From: Methylorubrum extorquens
GTDB lineage: Bacteria > Pseudomonadota > Alphaproteobacteria > Rhizobiales > Beijerinckiaceae
Reading direction: 5' to 3'
Assembly (NCBI RefSeq): GCF_024169925.1
Contig: NZ_JALJXF010000002.1
Location: 62,001 to 126,000, forward strand
Length of the DNA: 64,000 nucleotides
A program made the translations under genes and the position numbers. Numbering within the stretch: the first letter of the stretch is position 1; every line of letters begins with the position of its first letter. Under the pieces are notes generated by a model. That model saw only the letters and a program-made list of their open reading frames with translations. It was not told the origin of the DNA and did no database searches. Positions 28,412-38,290 of the stretch are shown here, one piece after another.

Positions 28412-29749
28412 TCAGGCGGCGCGGGCGATGGCATCGCCCAGCATCGACGCCATCGTGTCGATTTGCTCGGGGTCCACGATCAACGGCGGCGACAAGGCGA
28501 TGATGTCGCCCGTAACGCGGATGAGCAGGCCGCGTTCGAAGCAATCGACGAAGACGTCGTAGGCCCGTGCGCCCGGCGCACCGGGCCGGGGCGCCAGTTC
28601 GATTCCGGCGACGAGGCCGATGGTGCGGATGTCGATGACGTGGCCGGCGGCGCGCAGGCCATGCATCGTGCCGGCCCACGCGTCCGCAAGCTCGGCACCG
28701 CGCGTCAGCAGGCCTTCCCGCTCGTAGATGTCGAGGGTGGCGAGGCCGGCGGCGCAGGCCACCGGGTGCCCCGAATAAGTATAGCCATGGAACAGCTCGA
28801 TCACCGCCTCGGGGCCGTGCATCATCGCATCGTGCACCGCCCGCGCGCAGAACACGGCGCCCATCGGCAGGGCGCCGTTCGTGAGGCCCTTGGCGGTGGT
28901 GACGAGGTCGGGAACGACGCCGAAGTAATCCGTGGCGAAGGGCGTGCCGAGGCGGCCGAACCCGGTGATGACCTCGTCGAAGATCAGCAGGATTCCATGC
29001 CGGTCGCAGATCGCCCGCAGACGCTCGAGATAGCCCTTGGGCGGCAGAAGCACGCCCGTGGAGCCGGCGACGGGCTCGACGATGCAGGCTGCGATGGTCT
29101 CGGCCCCGTGAAGGGCGACGAGGCGCTCGAGGTCGTCTGCGAGGTCCGCCCCATGCTCCGGCAGGCCATGGGTGAAGGCATTGCGCTCCAGGTCGTGGGT
29201 GTGGCGCAGGTGATCGACGCCCGGCAGAAGCGGAAAGACGCGACGGTTGTTGACGAGGCCCCCCACCGAGATGCCGCCGAAGCCGACCCCGTGATAGCCG
29301 CGCTCGCGCCCGATCAGTTTGGTGCGCGTGCCCTGGCCGATGGCGCGCTGGTAGGCGAGCGCGATCTTGAGGGCGGTATCAACGGATTCTGACCCCGAAC
29401 CGGTAAAGAATACCCGGTCGAGCTTCGCTTCGGGGCCGCCCGGCGCGATGGCGGCCAGTCGCTCGGCGAAGTCAAAGGCGGCGGGGTGCCCCATCTGGAA
29501 CGAGGGCGCGAAATCAAGGGTGGTGAGTTGGCGCTCCACCGCCGAGGCGATGTCCTGGCGTCCGTGCCCGGCATTGACGCACCAGAGGCCGGCGGTTCCG
29601 TCGAGAACGCTGCGCCCGTCTGTAGCCGTGTAGTGCATGTCCTTGGCGGATGCGAGCATCCGGGGTGCCGCCTTGAACTGGCGGTTGGCTGTGAACGGCA
29701 TCCAGTAGGCGTCAAGGCCCGGTGAATTCGTAGCGGTGTGCGGGTCCAT
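28412..29749 (-). CDS. Omega-amino acid:pyruvate aminotransferase
   Basis: Class-III PLP aminotransferase, 445 residues, of the beta-alanine:pyruvate type. Start [20 protein letters not shown] is typical, as are [31 protein letters not shown] and [14 protein letters not shown]. The cofactor Asp is D258 in [11 protein letters not shown] and the Schiff-base lysine is K287 in [15 protein letters not shown]. The ATG at 29749 follows GAAGGATT. It produces a semialdehyde that MmsA, encoded just downstream, can oxidise. It is divergent from an XRE-cupin regulator; a near-palindrome GCAC-N5-GTGC at 29788-29800 lies in the spacer. Confidence 0.9.
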   Translation of the reverse strand: MDPHTATNSPGLDAYWMPFTANRQFKAAPRMLASAKDMHYTATDGRSVLDGTAGLWCVNAGHGRQDIASAVERQLTTLDFAPSFQMGHPAAFDFAERLAAIAPGGPEAKLDRVFFTGSGSESVDTALKIALAYQRAIGQGTRTKLIGRERGYHGVGFGGISVGGLVNNRRVFPLLPGVDHLRHTHDLERNAFTHGLPEHGADLADDLERLVALHGAETIAACIVEPVAGSTGVLLPPKGYLERLRAICDRHGILLIFDEVITGFGRLGTPFATDYFGVVPDLVTTAKGLTNGALPMGAVFCARAVHDAMMHGPEAVIELFHGYTYSGHPVACAAGLATLDIYEREGLLTRGAELADAWAGTMHGLRAAGHVIDIRTIGLVAGIELAPRPGAPGARAYDVFVDCFERGLLIRVTGDIIALSPPLIVDPEQIDTMASMLGDAIARAA

Positions 29750-29916
29750 GGCAATCCTTCGGGTTGACGTCGATGGGCTGGGAAAAAGCACCGATCGTGC
29801 ATCGCGAACAAGTCCTTTTCTCTGCCGCGCCATGTGCTTGAAAAGCTTGGGCCGCCATGACAGATGTTTGCAAATCCTGAACATCCCTAACACGGCTGCG
29901 GCTCAGCGAGGTTTCA

Positions 29917-30465
29917 ATGAGCATCGATCTCGGTGCACGGCTTCGTTACGTTCGCGGCCTTCACGGCCTCTCGCAACGCGCCCTCGCCAAGCGCACGGGT
30001 GTGCCGAACTCGACGATCTCCCTCATCGAGTCGAACGGGGTGAACCCTTCCGTCGGCGCCCTGAAGCGCATCCTCGACGGCATCCCCATCGGATTGTCCG
30101 AGTTTTTCGCGGTCGAGCCGGAGAGCCCGCGCAAGGCCTTCTACCGGGCCGACGAACTCACCGAGATCGGCAAGGGACCGATCTCCTACCGTCAGGTCGG
30201 AGATACGTTGTTCGGCCGATCGCTGCAGATCCTCAGGGAACGTTACGAACCCGGCGCCGATACGGGCCGGGTGCCCCTCGTCCATGACGGCGAGGAGGGC
30301 GGCATCATCCTATCGGGCCGGCTCGAAGTGTTCGTGGACGACGAGCGCCGGATTCTCGGTCCCGGCGACGCCTACTTCTTCGAGAGCCGCCGTCCTCATC
30401 GCTTCCGCTGCATCGGTCCGGTCGCCTGCGAGGTGGTCAGTGCTTGCACGCCGCCAACGTTCTGA
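29917..30465 (+). CDS. XRE-cupin transcriptional regulator (PuuR-like)
   Basis: A 182-residue regulator: an N-terminal XRE helix-turn-helix at about residues 6-60 (GLSQRALAKRTGVPNSTISL, IESNGVNPSVGALKRIL) and a C-terminal cupin at about 110-180 (GGIILSGRLEVFVDDERRIL, GPGDAYFFESRRPHRFRC). PuuR-type proteins repress polyamine or omega-amino acid catabolism and release DNA on binding the substrate. Divergent position suggests it controls the aminotransferase-mmsA pair. Confidence 0.88.
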   Translation: MSIDLGARLRYVRGLHGLSQRALAKRTGVPNSTISLIESNGVNPSVGALKRILDGIPIGLSEFFAVEPESPRKAFYRADELTEIGKGPISYRQVGDTLFGRSLQILRERYEPGADTGRVPLVHDGEEGGIILSGRLEVFVDDERRILGPGDAYFFESRRPHRFRCIGPVACEVVSACTPPTF

Positions 30466-30893
30466 TTGTTTCTCACAAAACTCCTGTTGCGCTGTCGTGT
30501 TCAGGGCAAGCGGCGATGATCGGGAGTTTTATGAGGCACTCTGAATCAATACGAACCACTTTGAACTTTTCGGCACCTTTGATCCCGGAGTGGGTGAGGC
30601 AATGAAGGAATGCCACCTTCGGCCGCCACGACCGTAGCCCGGCAGTTCGGCTCGGGCGCCAATCGGAACGCCCGTGCCGTATTGATAAAAGCGGATGCTA
30701 TATTTGTTTTGACGCCGATTTTTTCGGATTTGCCGCCTGCAAGGGCGACCGTGCCTGAAATCAGAGCAATCGCTCAAATTTCATACTACTGGGGTGCCAT
30801 ACATAGCCTCCCCGCTTGACGGAGCGGAGCAAACATCATTCTATGCGTATAGTTCGAATCATTTCATAAAATTCAGAGTTCGAGGGAGGTGGG
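30466..30893. other. Gap before the ABC operon
   Basis: 428 bases with no supported gene. GC falls towards the ABC substrate-binding gene (30680-30880), where the operon promoter should lie; no clear -35/-10 pair was identified. A good ribosome-binding sequence (AGGGAGGTGGG) immediately precedes ATG 30894. Confidence 0.4.
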
Positions 30894-32117
30894 ATGCAAG
30901 ATCGTCGCGCATTTTTAAAGGGTTCCTTGGTTGTCGGTGCCGGCGCCGTTTCCGGCGTCGCGCTTCCTGGTTTGCTGCGAAGTGCCCGCGCGGCCGATGG
31001 GCCTCTCGTCATCGGGGCACCGCTGCCCATCTCCGGAGCTTTCGCCGCCAACGGCAAATTCGCATCCCTTGGCGCTGCGTTTGCCGCCCGGAAGGCTGCC
31101 GCGGCGCTCGGGCGCAAGATCGTGGTCACGGACATCGACACCGAGGGCAAGCCGGCACCGGCAGCTCGCAAGCTGCAGGAGGCCATGGCGCAGGGAACGC
31201 GTCTGTTCGCCGGCGGCATTCTATCATCGGAAGCCCTGGTGATGGGCAAGGAAGCGACGAAGTCTGAGGGCGTCTTCATCACCACGGCGGGGGCGGACGA
31301 GATCACCGGTTCGGACTGCAACCGCGGCACCTTCCGCTGGAGCGTGCCGACCTTCGGGGCTATCGCGCAGACCGTGCGGCCGCTGATCGAGCAGATGCCG
31401 CAGGCCAAGCGCTGGTACACCATCACACCGCAATACGTGTTCGGCGAGGGCCTGCTGAGCGCCGCCAAGGTGGTGTTCCAGGAGAAGGGCATCGAACATG
31501 TCGGCAACAGCTACCATTCGCTGGCCGAGAAGGAATTCAGCGGCTACCTGACCAATGCCATCGCAGCCAAGCCCGACGTGCTGTTGCTCCTCAATTTTGG
31601 TTCGCAATCTTCGGATGCGCTCCGTCAGGCCGTCAGCTTCGGCCTCAAGAAGCGCATGACCATTGTGCTGGCCTGGGCTTCAGGCCTGGAGCAATTCGAG
31701 GCTCTGGGAGCAGACCTGTGCGAGGGCGTATACTTCGGAGCGCAGTACTGGCACGGCATCGATTCGCCCCTCAACAAGGAGTTGGTGTCAAAGCTCCGTG
31801 AAAGCGCGAAGATGACGCCGAACTACTCCTTCGCCGGCTCCTACCAGATCACCAAGCTGCTCCTCGACGCAGTCGCGAAGGCCGGCTCTGCGGAAGGTCC
31901 TGCTGTCATCAAAGCTCTGGAGGGCCTCGGCTATTCTGGACTGACGGGGCATGAGGAGATTCGTGCCGCCGATCACCAGGTCATCAAGGACTACTACCTG
32001 CTGAAGGGCAAGGCGAAGTCCGCAATGAAGGATAAGGACGACTTTGCCAACGTCGTAAATGCCGGCAAGTCGTTCCTTTCTCCCGAAGCTGCCGGCTGCA
32101 AGATGCAGCAAGGGTGA
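30894..32117 (+). CDS. Branched-chain-type ABC transporter, substrate-binding protein
   Basis: A 407-residue periplasmic binding protein with a twin-arginine signal (MQDRRAFLKGSLVVGAGAV, cleavage after SARA), typical of LivK/UrtA-like proteins of this group. Mature domain 1 starts PLVIGAPLPISGAFAANGKF; SSEALVMGKEATKSEGVFIT and WSVPTFGAIAQTVRPL line the binding cleft in relatives. It heads an operon of permeases, ATPases and hydrolases, so its ligand is probably the substrate of the amidohydrolase or M81 peptidase encoded downstream (carbamoyl-amino acid, ureide or small peptide). This is inferred from context. Confidence 0.9.
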   Translation: MQDRRAFLKGSLVVGAGAVSGVALPGLLRSARAADGPLVIGAPLPISGAFAANGKFASLGAAFAARKAAAALGRKIVVTDIDTEGKPAPAARKLQEAMAQGTRLFAGGILSSEALVMGKEATKSEGVFITTAGADEITGSDCNRGTFRWSVPTFGAIAQTVRPLIEQMPQAKRWYTITPQYVFGEGLLSAAKVVFQEKGIEHVGNSYHSLAEKEFSGYLTNAIAAKPDVLLLLNFGSQSSDALRQAVSFGLKKRMTIVLAWASGLEQFEALGADLCEGVYFGAQYWHGIDSPLNKELVSKLRESAKMTPNYSFAGSYQITKLLLDAVAKAGSAEGPAVIKALEGLGYSGLTGHEEIRAADHQVIKDYYLLKGKAKSAMKDKDDFANVVNAGKSFLSPEAAGCKMQQG

Positions 32118-32145
32118 GTGTTGAAGTCCAACATTAGGACCTTGC

Positions 32146-33000
32146 GTGACCTATCTCTTTCAGATCCTGAACGGCGTCGGACTTGGGTTGCTTTATTTCC
32201 TGCTAGCAGTAGGATTGAGCATCATCTTCGGGCTGCTGCAATTCGTGAACTTCGCTCACGGGGCATTCTACCTGCTCGGCGCTTATTTGGCCTACGAAGG
32301 GGTCGAGCGGGGTCTGAGTTTCTGGGTGGCGATGCCTATGGCGGCCGTGATCGTCGCGGCGCTTGCCGGAATGACGGAACGGCTGCTCCTACGCCGGGTC
32401 TACAAGCTGCCTCACACCTTCCACATCCTCGTCACCGTCGGGCTCGCGCTCGTGGTGCAGGAACTCGTCATCATCGTCTGGGGGCCGCTCGGCGGTAACG
32501 TAGTGGCGCCCGACGAACTGAGCGGCGTCATGATCCTCGGCGACTTCATCTATCCCGAGTACCGACTCTTCGTGATCGGCTTCACGGTGATTCTCGCCGC
32601 CGCCCTGTGGTGGCTCCTGGATCGGACGCGCCTCGGAGCCATCGTGCGGGCCGGATCAGAATCGCCGCAGAACATGGCGCTGCTCGGCTACGATACGTTG
32701 AGCATCAACACGGCCGTCTTCGCCCTCGGTGCGGGGCTCGCCGGGCTCGCCGGTGCGCTCGCGGCTCCGATCCGGGGCGTCGAGCCCTTCATGGGCGTCG
32801 AGGCGCTCGGGATCGCCTTCGTGGTGGTGGTGATCGGCGGGATGGGCAGCTACGCAGGGGCGCTCGCCGCCGGCATCCTAGTGGGCGTCGCTCAGAGCTT
32901 GATGGCGACGCTTTGGCCCGAGGGCGCGCGCCTCGTGATCTATCTTGGCATGGCCGGCATCATCATGGCGATGCCGCGCGGCCTGCTCGGCCGGGCCTGA
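32146..33000 (+). CDS. ABC transporter permease, LivH type
   Basis: A 284-residue inner-membrane permease with about eight helices. It starts at GTG 32146 (MTYLFQILNGVGLGLLYFLL). GLLQFVNFAHGAFYLLGAYL is the LivH signature. Near the C-terminus lies the ATPase-coupling region AIVRAGSESPQNMALLGYDT. Gene order matches LivKHMGF/UrtABCDE systems. Confidence 0.92.
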   Translation: MTYLFQILNGVGLGLLYFLLAVGLSIIFGLLQFVNFAHGAFYLLGAYLAYEGVERGLSFWVAMPMAAVIVAALAGMTERLLLRRVYKLPHTFHILVTVGLALVVQELVIIVWGPLGGNVVAPDELSGVMILGDFIYPEYRLFVIGFTVILAAALWWLLDRTRLGAIVRAGSESPQNMALLGYDTLSINTAVFALGAGLAGLAGALAAPIRGVEPFMGVEALGIAFVVVVIGGMGSYAGALAAGILVGVAQSLMATLWPEGARLVIYLGMAGIIMAMPRGLLGRA

Positions 33001-33013
33001 GGAGAAATCTGTT

Positions 33014-34027
33014 ATGATCCCCGTCCTCGACCGGCCCCTTGTCCAATTTGGCCTTGCAACTGCCGCCGTGCTGATCCTGCCGCTCGTTATGCGCTCAGGC
33101 ACCCTCGCCAGCGAGATCCTGATCTTTGGGCTGGCGGTCGCTGCCTGCAACTTGCTGCTCGGCTATACCGGCCTCCTCTCCTTCGGCCAGGGCATCTTCT
33201 TCGGGATCGGCAGCTACGTGGCCGGCCTCGGCCTTGTCCGGGCCGGGCTGCCGGCCCCCGTGATGCTTGCGGTTTCGTTGAGCGTAGGCGCTCTCGTGGC
33301 GGCGGTGGTGGGCTGGATCTCGATCCGCCGCCAGGGCGTCTACTTCGTGATGCTGACGTTGGCCTTCTCGCAGATGTTCTACTTCCTGGCCTACACGTTC
33401 AGCGGCATCACGGGGGGCGACAACGGCTTCCTCGACATTCCGCGCCCGACCCTGGTCGGCACGCGCCTGACCGATCCGTGGACCTACTACGCCTACGTCG
33501 CGGTGCTCTTTCTCGTCCTCTTCGCAGCACTCCAGCGGGTGGCGTTGTCGACCTTCGGCCGAACCCTGCTCGCCATTCGCGACAACGAGGCCCGGGCAGG
33601 CGCCATCGGCTACCCGGTGCGGGCCTTCAAGGTCGCGGCTTTCGCGATCTCAGGCGCGGTCACCGCGTTTGCCGGCGCGCTCCACGCGATGTTGATCGGC
33701 GTCGCGCCCCTCTCCAACATCGACTACCACACCAGCGAGACCCTGCTGATCATGACGATCATTGGCGGCAGCGCGAATCTGTTCGCCTCGCTGCTCGGCG
33801 CTGGGGCCTATCTGCTGGCCGCCGACGCCCTCTCGGAGATCTGGCCGCGGTGGCTCCTTGCCCTCGGCCTCCTGCTCATCGTCATCACGCTGTTCCTCCA
33901 GCGCGGCCTCTGGGGCCTGATCGAGCGCGCCATCGCCCTGGTGACGCAGGCGCCCCCGCCCGACGACCCGGCCCGGCCGGTCGTAACGCCCCCCCCCGTC
34001 GCCCACGCACCGGAAGTCGCCCGATGA
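33014..34027 (+). CDS. ABC transporter permease, LivM type
   Basis: A 337-residue permease with about nine helices, including NLLLGYTGLLSFGQGIFFGI, the LivM signature, and coupling region LLAIRDNEARAGAIGYPVRA. A Pro-rich cytoplasmic tail (residues 305-337) is unusual but probably harmless. ATG 33014 follows GGAGAAAT. Stop overlaps the next start (ATGA), indicating coupling. Confidence 0.92.
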   Translation: MIPVLDRPLVQFGLATAAVLILPLVMRSGTLASEILIFGLAVAACNLLLGYTGLLSFGQGIFFGIGSYVAGLGLVRAGLPAPVMLAVSLSVGALVAAVVGWISIRRQGVYFVMLTLAFSQMFYFLAYTFSGITGGDNGFLDIPRPTLVGTRLTDPWTYYAYVAVLFLVLFAALQRVALSTFGRTLLAIRDNEARAGAIGYPVRAFKVAAFAISGAVTAFAGALHAMLIGVAPLSNIDYHTSETLLIMTIIGGSANLFASLLGAGAYLLAADALSEIWPRWLLALGLLLIVITLFLQRGLWGLIERAIALVTQAPPPDDPARPVVTPPPVAHAPEVAR

Positions 34028-34794
34028 GTGCGCCCCTCCTCGCCACCGAAGCGCTCGGCGTCCGCTACGGCAGTTTCGTCGCCCTGCAAGACGTAACCCT
34101 TCGCATCGCCGAGAACAGCGTCCACTCGATCATCGGGCCGAACGGGGCCGGCAAGACCACGCTGTTCCACGCGCTGACCGGCCGGATCGCGCCCTCGGGC
34201 GGGCGCATCACGTTAGGCGGCCGGGACATCACCCGCACGTCGGACCACGAGCGCGTGCGCCTCGGCCTCGCCCGCTCCTTCCAGGTCACCAGCCTGTTCC
34301 CCACCCTGAGCGTGCGCGAGAACCTGCGACTGGCAGCGCAGGGCAAGACGCCCTGGCAGGCGCTGCCCCCCTGGCGCCGGACCGAAGCCAACCGGCCGGC
34401 GCTGGCCATGGCCGAGGCGATGCTGGAGCGCCTCGACCTCACACGGGTGGCCCTGCGCGCGGCCGGCGAACTGTCGCACGGCCAGCAGCGGCGCCTCGAG
34501 GTCGGGATGGCGATGGCGGCGGCGCCGAAGGTCATCCTCCTCGACGAGCCGACCTCCGGCATGGGCATCGACGACATTGCGGCGATGACGGTGCTGATTC
34601 GCGACCTCGGACGCGACCACACCGTGCTCTTCATCGAGCACAACATGGGCATTGTGATGAACATCTCCGACACCGTCACGGTGATGCGGGCCGGCCGCGT
34701 GCTGGTGGAGGGGCCGCCGGGCCGGGTCCGCGACGACCCGGAGGTGCGCCGGGCGTATCTCGGCAACATGATCACGGGAGACCTCGTGCCATGA
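34024..34794 (+). CDS. ABC transporter ATP-binding protein, LivG type
   Basis: A 256-residue ATPase with Walker A GPNGAGKTTLFHALTGR, the ABC signature ELSHGQQRRLEVGMAMA, Walker B VILLDEPTSGM and switch His in TVLFIEHNMGIVM. The C-terminal VRRAYLGNMI is typical of LivG. It overlaps both neighbours by four bases. Confidence 0.93.
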   Translation: MSAPLLATEALGVRYGSFVALQDVTLRIAENSVHSIIGPNGAGKTTLFHALTGRIAPSGGRITLGGRDITRTSDHERVRLGLARSFQVTSLFPTLSVRENLRLAAQGKTPWQALPPWRRTEANRPALAMAEAMLERLDLTRVALRAAGELSHGQQRRLEVGMAMAAAPKVILLDEPTSGMGIDDIAAMTVLIRDLGRDHTVLFIEHNMGIVMNISDTVTVMRAGRVLVEGPPGRVRDDPEVRRAYLGNMITGDLVP

Positions 34795-35504
34795 GCGGCC
34801 CCATCGCCCTCGCCCTGGACGGGGTCCAGGGTTTCTACGGCAAGAGCCATATCCTCCAGGGCGTCAGCCTGGAGGTGCGGGACGGCGAGATCGTCTGCCT
34901 GCTCGGGCGCAACGGCGCTGGCAAGACCTCGACCCTGAAGGCCATATGCGGCCTCATCACCCCGCGCTGGGGCAGCGTGCGCTTTCAGGGCACCGAGGTC
35001 GCCGGCTGGCCCGCCCACCGCATCGCCCGGGCCGGCCTCACCCTCGTGCCGGAGGATCGCGGCATCTTCAGCTTGCTCAGCGTCGAGGAGAACCTGGCCA
35101 TCGCCGAGCGCAAGGGCTCGCCCTGGGCGCTCAAGGACATCTTCGCGATGTTTCCACGCTTGGAGGAGCGCCGCCGCAACGGGGGCGCGCAGCTCTCAGG
35201 AGGCGAGCAGCAGATGCTGTCCATCGCCCGCGCGCTCCTGAGCGGACCGAAGCTCCTCATGCTCGACGAGCCGGTGGAGGGCCTTGCCCCCGTCATCGTG
35301 GAGGAGATCGTGACGCAGATCCGTGCCATCCGGGCGGCGGGCGTGCCGATTCTGCTGGTGGAGCAGAATCTGGCCGTCTGCACCGCGCTGGCCGACCGCC
35401 ACTACATCCTCGAACTCGGCCGCGTCGCCTACGCGGCCGCCAATGGCGAATTCATGGCCGACGAGGCGGCGCGCGACCGCTTCCTCGGCGTCAAGGCGGC
35501 GTGA
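34791..35504 (+). CDS. ABC transporter ATP-binding protein, LivF type
   Basis: A 237-residue ATPase: Walker A GRNGAGKTSTLKAICGL, Q-loop region VPEDRGIFSLLSVEENLAIA, signature LSGGEQQMLSIARAL, Walker B LLMLDEPVEGLAP and ILLVEQNL. It pairs with the LivG-type protein to drive the LivHM-like permease. The hydrolase gene starts 23 bases downstream. Confidence 0.93.
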   Translation: MSGPIALALDGVQGFYGKSHILQGVSLEVRDGEIVCLLGRNGAGKTSTLKAICGLITPRWGSVRFQGTEVAGWPAHRIARAGLTLVPEDRGIFSLLSVEENLAIAERKGSPWALKDIFAMFPRLEERRRNGGAQLSGGEQQMLSIARALLSGPKLLMLDEPVEGLAPVIVEEIVTQIRAIRAAGVPILLVEQNLAVCTALADRHYILELGRVAYAAANGEFMADEAARDRFLGVKAA

Positions 35505-35527
35505 ACTGCAGCGAACCCAGGACATCC

Positions 35528-36778
35528 ATGTCGAACCTCACCATCAACGCCGAGCGCCTCTGGGACACCCTGACCGAGACCGCCGCCATCGGTGCCACTT
35601 CCGACGGCGGCATTGCCCGCCTGACCCTGAGCGACGAGGACCGCCAAGTGCGCGACTGGCTCCGGGTCCAGGTCGAAGCGCTCGGCTGCACCCTCACGGT
35701 GGATGCGGTGGGCAACATGTTCGCCCTGCGCCCCGGCCGGAACCCGGACCTGAAGCCCATCGCATTCGGCAGCCACCTCGACACCCAGCCCACCGGCGGC
35801 AGGTTCGACGGTGTGCTCGGCGTGCTCGCCGGGCTCGAGGTGCTCCGCACCCTGGACGGGGCCGCCTACGTCACCGAGGCGCCGCTGCTGCTGGTGAACT
35901 GGACCAACGAGGAGGGCGCGCGCTTCGCCCCCGCCATGCTCGGCTCTGGGGTCTATGCGGGCATCTATGCCGGCGACTGGGCCGAGGCCCGTGAGGACGC
36001 GGCGGGAACCTGCTTCGGCGCAGCGCTCGACGCCATCGGCTATCGCGGCGTGGCGGCACCGGGCTCCGTGCCGTTCGGCGCGATGTTCGAACTCCATATT
36101 GAGCAGGGGCCGATCCTGGAGGCGCAAGGGGCTACCATCGGCGTCGTGCAGGGCGTGCAGGGCATGCGCTGGTACGAGGTTACCCTGGAGGGGCAGTCCG
36201 CCCATACCGGCTCGACCCCGATGGCGATGCGGCGCAATGCGCTCCTCGGCGCCGCGCGCCTCGTGGAAGCGGTGGATGCCGCGGCGCACGCGCACGCCCC
36301 CGACGCCGTCGGCACGGTCGGCCACCTCTGCGTGACGCCCAACTCCCACAATGTGATCCCCGGCCACGTGTTTCTCACCGTGGATCTGCGCCACCCCGAC
36401 GACGCCGTGCTCGACGCCATGGAGGCGGCCATGAGCGAGGTGCTCGACAGCATCGCCAGCGACCTGTCCCTCGCCTCGCAGCTGCGTCCCATTGCCCGGA
36501 CCGCCCCGGTCGCTTTCGATCTCGACTGCATCGCCTCCGTGCGGCGCGCGGCCGATAAGGGCGGGCACGCCACCCGCGATATCGTTTCGGGCGCCGGCCA
36601 CGACGCGGCGCATCTGGCGGGCCTCGTGCCGACCACCATGGTGTTTGTGCCGAGCGCCGGCGGCCTCAGCCACAACCCGGCGGAATCGACGACGCCATCG
36701 GAATGCGCGGCCGGCGCACAGGTTCTCCTCGACGCCGTGCTCGACTATGATTCCCGCACAAGCAGCTCGGCGGCCTGA
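35528..36778 (+). CDS. M20-family N-carbamoyl-amino-acid/allantoate-type amidohydrolase
   Basis: A 416-residue zinc hydrolase of the group containing N-carbamoyl-L-amino acid hydrolase, beta-ureidopropionase and allantoate amidohydrolase; these release CO2 and NH3 from ureido compounds. Metal ligands are visible: His83 in GSHLDTQPTGG, Asp94 in GRFDGVLGVLAG, Glu129 in NWTNEEGARF, His in ELHIEQGP, and the terminal His in SAGGLSHNPAE. The dimerisation insert includes GQSAHTGSTPM. Exact substrate cannot be separated by eye. Location between an importer and mmsA/aminotransferase genes suits N-carbamoyl-beta-alanine, giving beta-alanine. Confidence 0.9.
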   Translation: MSNLTINAERLWDTLTETAAIGATSDGGIARLTLSDEDRQVRDWLRVQVEALGCTLTVDAVGNMFALRPGRNPDLKPIAFGSHLDTQPTGGRFDGVLGVLAGLEVLRTLDGAAYVTEAPLLLVNWTNEEGARFAPAMLGSGVYAGIYAGDWAEAREDAAGTCFGAALDAIGYRGVAAPGSVPFGAMFELHIEQGPILEAQGATIGVVQGVQGMRWYEVTLEGQSAHTGSTPMAMRRNALLGAARLVEAVDAAAHAHAPDAVGTVGHLCVTPNSHNVIPGHVFLTVDLRHPDDAVLDAMEAAMSEVLDSIASDLSLASQLRPIARTAPVAFDLDCIASVRRAADKGGHATRDIVSGAGHDAAHLAGLVPTTMVFVPSAGGLSHNPAESTTPSECAAGAQVLLDAVLDYDSRTSSSAA

Positions 36779-36802
36779 TGCGCCGCTCAAGAAGGCGCGT
36801 TC

Positions 36803-38290
36803 ATGCGTATCGTCACAGCCAGGGTGAACCACGAGACCAACACGTTCTCGCCCCTCGCGACCCCGCTTACCAGCTTCAATCCGCTCTGGGGGGATGATGC
36901 CCTGGCGGCCGGGCGGGACGCCTCCACGGCGCTAGGCGCCTTCATTCGGTTCGCGCAGGCGCGCGGGGCAGTCGTTTCGGTGCCGGTGTCGGCTCAAGCG
37001 AATCCGAGCGGACCCGTGGCGGACTCCGCCTTCGAGGCGCTCTGCGCCGCGCTTCTCGAGGCGATCCGCCCCGGCTGCGACGCCATCCTCCTTGACCTTC
37101 ACGGGGCGATGGTGACCGAGAGCCACGACGACGGGGAGGGCGAGCTTCTCGCCCGCATCCGCGAAATCGCGCCCGGCACGCCCATCGGGGTCGCTCTGGA
37201 TCTTCACGGCAACATCACCGGCCGGGTGGTCGACAATTGCGACGTGCTGGCAGGCTTCAAGTCCTACCCGCACGTTGACATGGCCGAGACCGGCGAGCGC
37301 GTGGCCGGCATCGTCGGACGAATGCTCGACGAGGGGCTACGGCCGGCTAGGGCCTGGATACATCCTCCGATGCTCGCCCACACCCTGCGCATGGACACCC
37401 GCGTGGCGGGACCGATGCGAGACGCCGTCCTGGCGGCTCAGACAGTCGAGACCCGTCCCGGCGTACTGGCGGCCACGATCTTCGGCGGCTTCTCCCTTGC
37501 GGATCTCGCCGAGACCGGTGTCTCCGTCACGGTCACGGCGGAAAGTCAGGAGGCCGCCGACGAGGCAGCCCGAGACCTCGCCGCAGGGCTCTGGGGCAAC
37601 CGCGAAAGCTTCGTCTATGACGAGGCGCCCCTGGCCGAGTCCATCGCAGCGGCACAGGCTGCGCTAGCCGGGCCGGGCGACGGCCCGGTGCTTCTCCTCG
37701 ACCACGGCGACAACTGCATGTCGGGGGGCACCTGCGACGTGATGGACGTGCTCGCCAACGCCCTCGAGGCCGGCCTCGAGGGCATCGTTGCCGGCCCGAT
37801 CTGCGACCCCCGCGCCGTCTCCATCCTGCACGCGGCCGGCGTCGGCGCCCGGGTCGAACTGGAGATCGGCAATCGCGTCCCCCTGCCGGGTTTCGGCCCT
37901 AGGTTGCCCCTCACAGTCGCCGGCACCGTGGCAGCGGTCGGCGACGGCGAATATCGTATCACCGGCCCGACCTATACGGGACAGCGCTGCAGCATGGGCC
38001 GGGCGGCGGTGATCGATACGGGGAGGGCCCGCATCCTTGTCAGTGAGCAGCCGCACGAGCCATGGGACCTCGGCGTGTTCACCGCTTGCGGAATCAACCC
38101 GGCCACGGCACGAGTCCTGATCCTAAAATCGCGGATGTACTGTCGACCCGTCTTCGAGCCAATCGCATGTACCGTCGTGGAGTGCGCGAGCCGCGGCGTA
38201 ACCAGTTCCGACTACGGGCTGTTCACGTTCGAGAAGCTCGCCCGCCCGATCTTTCCTCTGGACCAAAACGTGGCCTGGAATCCGCAATGA
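36803..38290 (+). CDS. M81-family (MlrC-like) metallopeptidase
   Basis: A 495-residue M81 peptidase. The family is named for MlrC, the zinc enzyme that cleaves linearised microcystin peptides. Start RIVTARVNHETNTFSPL, DAILLDLHGAMVTE, GVALDLHGNI, KSYPHVDMAETGER and LLLDHGDNCMSGGTCDVMDV are conserved blocks likely to hold the metal ligands. Many M81 genes lie with importers and amidohydrolases in proteobacteria with no link to microcystin, so the true substrate here is probably a small amide or peptide brought in by the adjacent ABC system. Confidence 0.88.
   Translation: MRIVTARVNHETNTFSPLATPLTSFNPLWGDDALAAGRDASTALGAFIRFAQARGAVVSVPVSAQANPSGPVADSAFEALCAALLEAIRPGCDAILLDLHGAMVTESHDDGEGELLARIREIAPGTPIGVALDLHGNITGRVVDNCDVLAGFKSYPHVDMAETGERVAGIVGRMLDEGLRPARAWIHPPMLAHTLRMDTRVAGPMRDAVLAAQTVETRPGVLAATIFGGFSLADLAETGVSVTVTAESQEAADEAARDLAAGLWGNRESFVYDEAPLAESIAAAQAALAGPGDGPVLLLDHGDNCMSGGTCDVMDVLANALEAGLEGIVAGPICDPRAVSILHAAGVGARVELEIGNRVPLPGFGPRLPLTVAGTVAAVGDGEYRITGPTYTGQRCSMGRAAVIDTGRARILVSEQPHEPWDLGVFTACGINPATARVLILKSRMYCRPVFEPIACTVVECASRGVTSSDYGLFTFEKLARPIFPLDQNVAWNPQ

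Noticed and set aside
35429..36832. Long minus-strand frame (467 codons) opposite the amidohydrolase gene
   Set aside because: Composition is the mirror of the well-conserved M20 gene on the plus strand; it is a GC-driven shadow frame with no domain features.
36803..38290. M81 peptidase as a dedicated microcystin-degrading enzyme (mlrC)
   Set aside because: No mlrA, mlrB or mlrD neighbours; M81 proteins are widespread in operons unrelated to microcystin.
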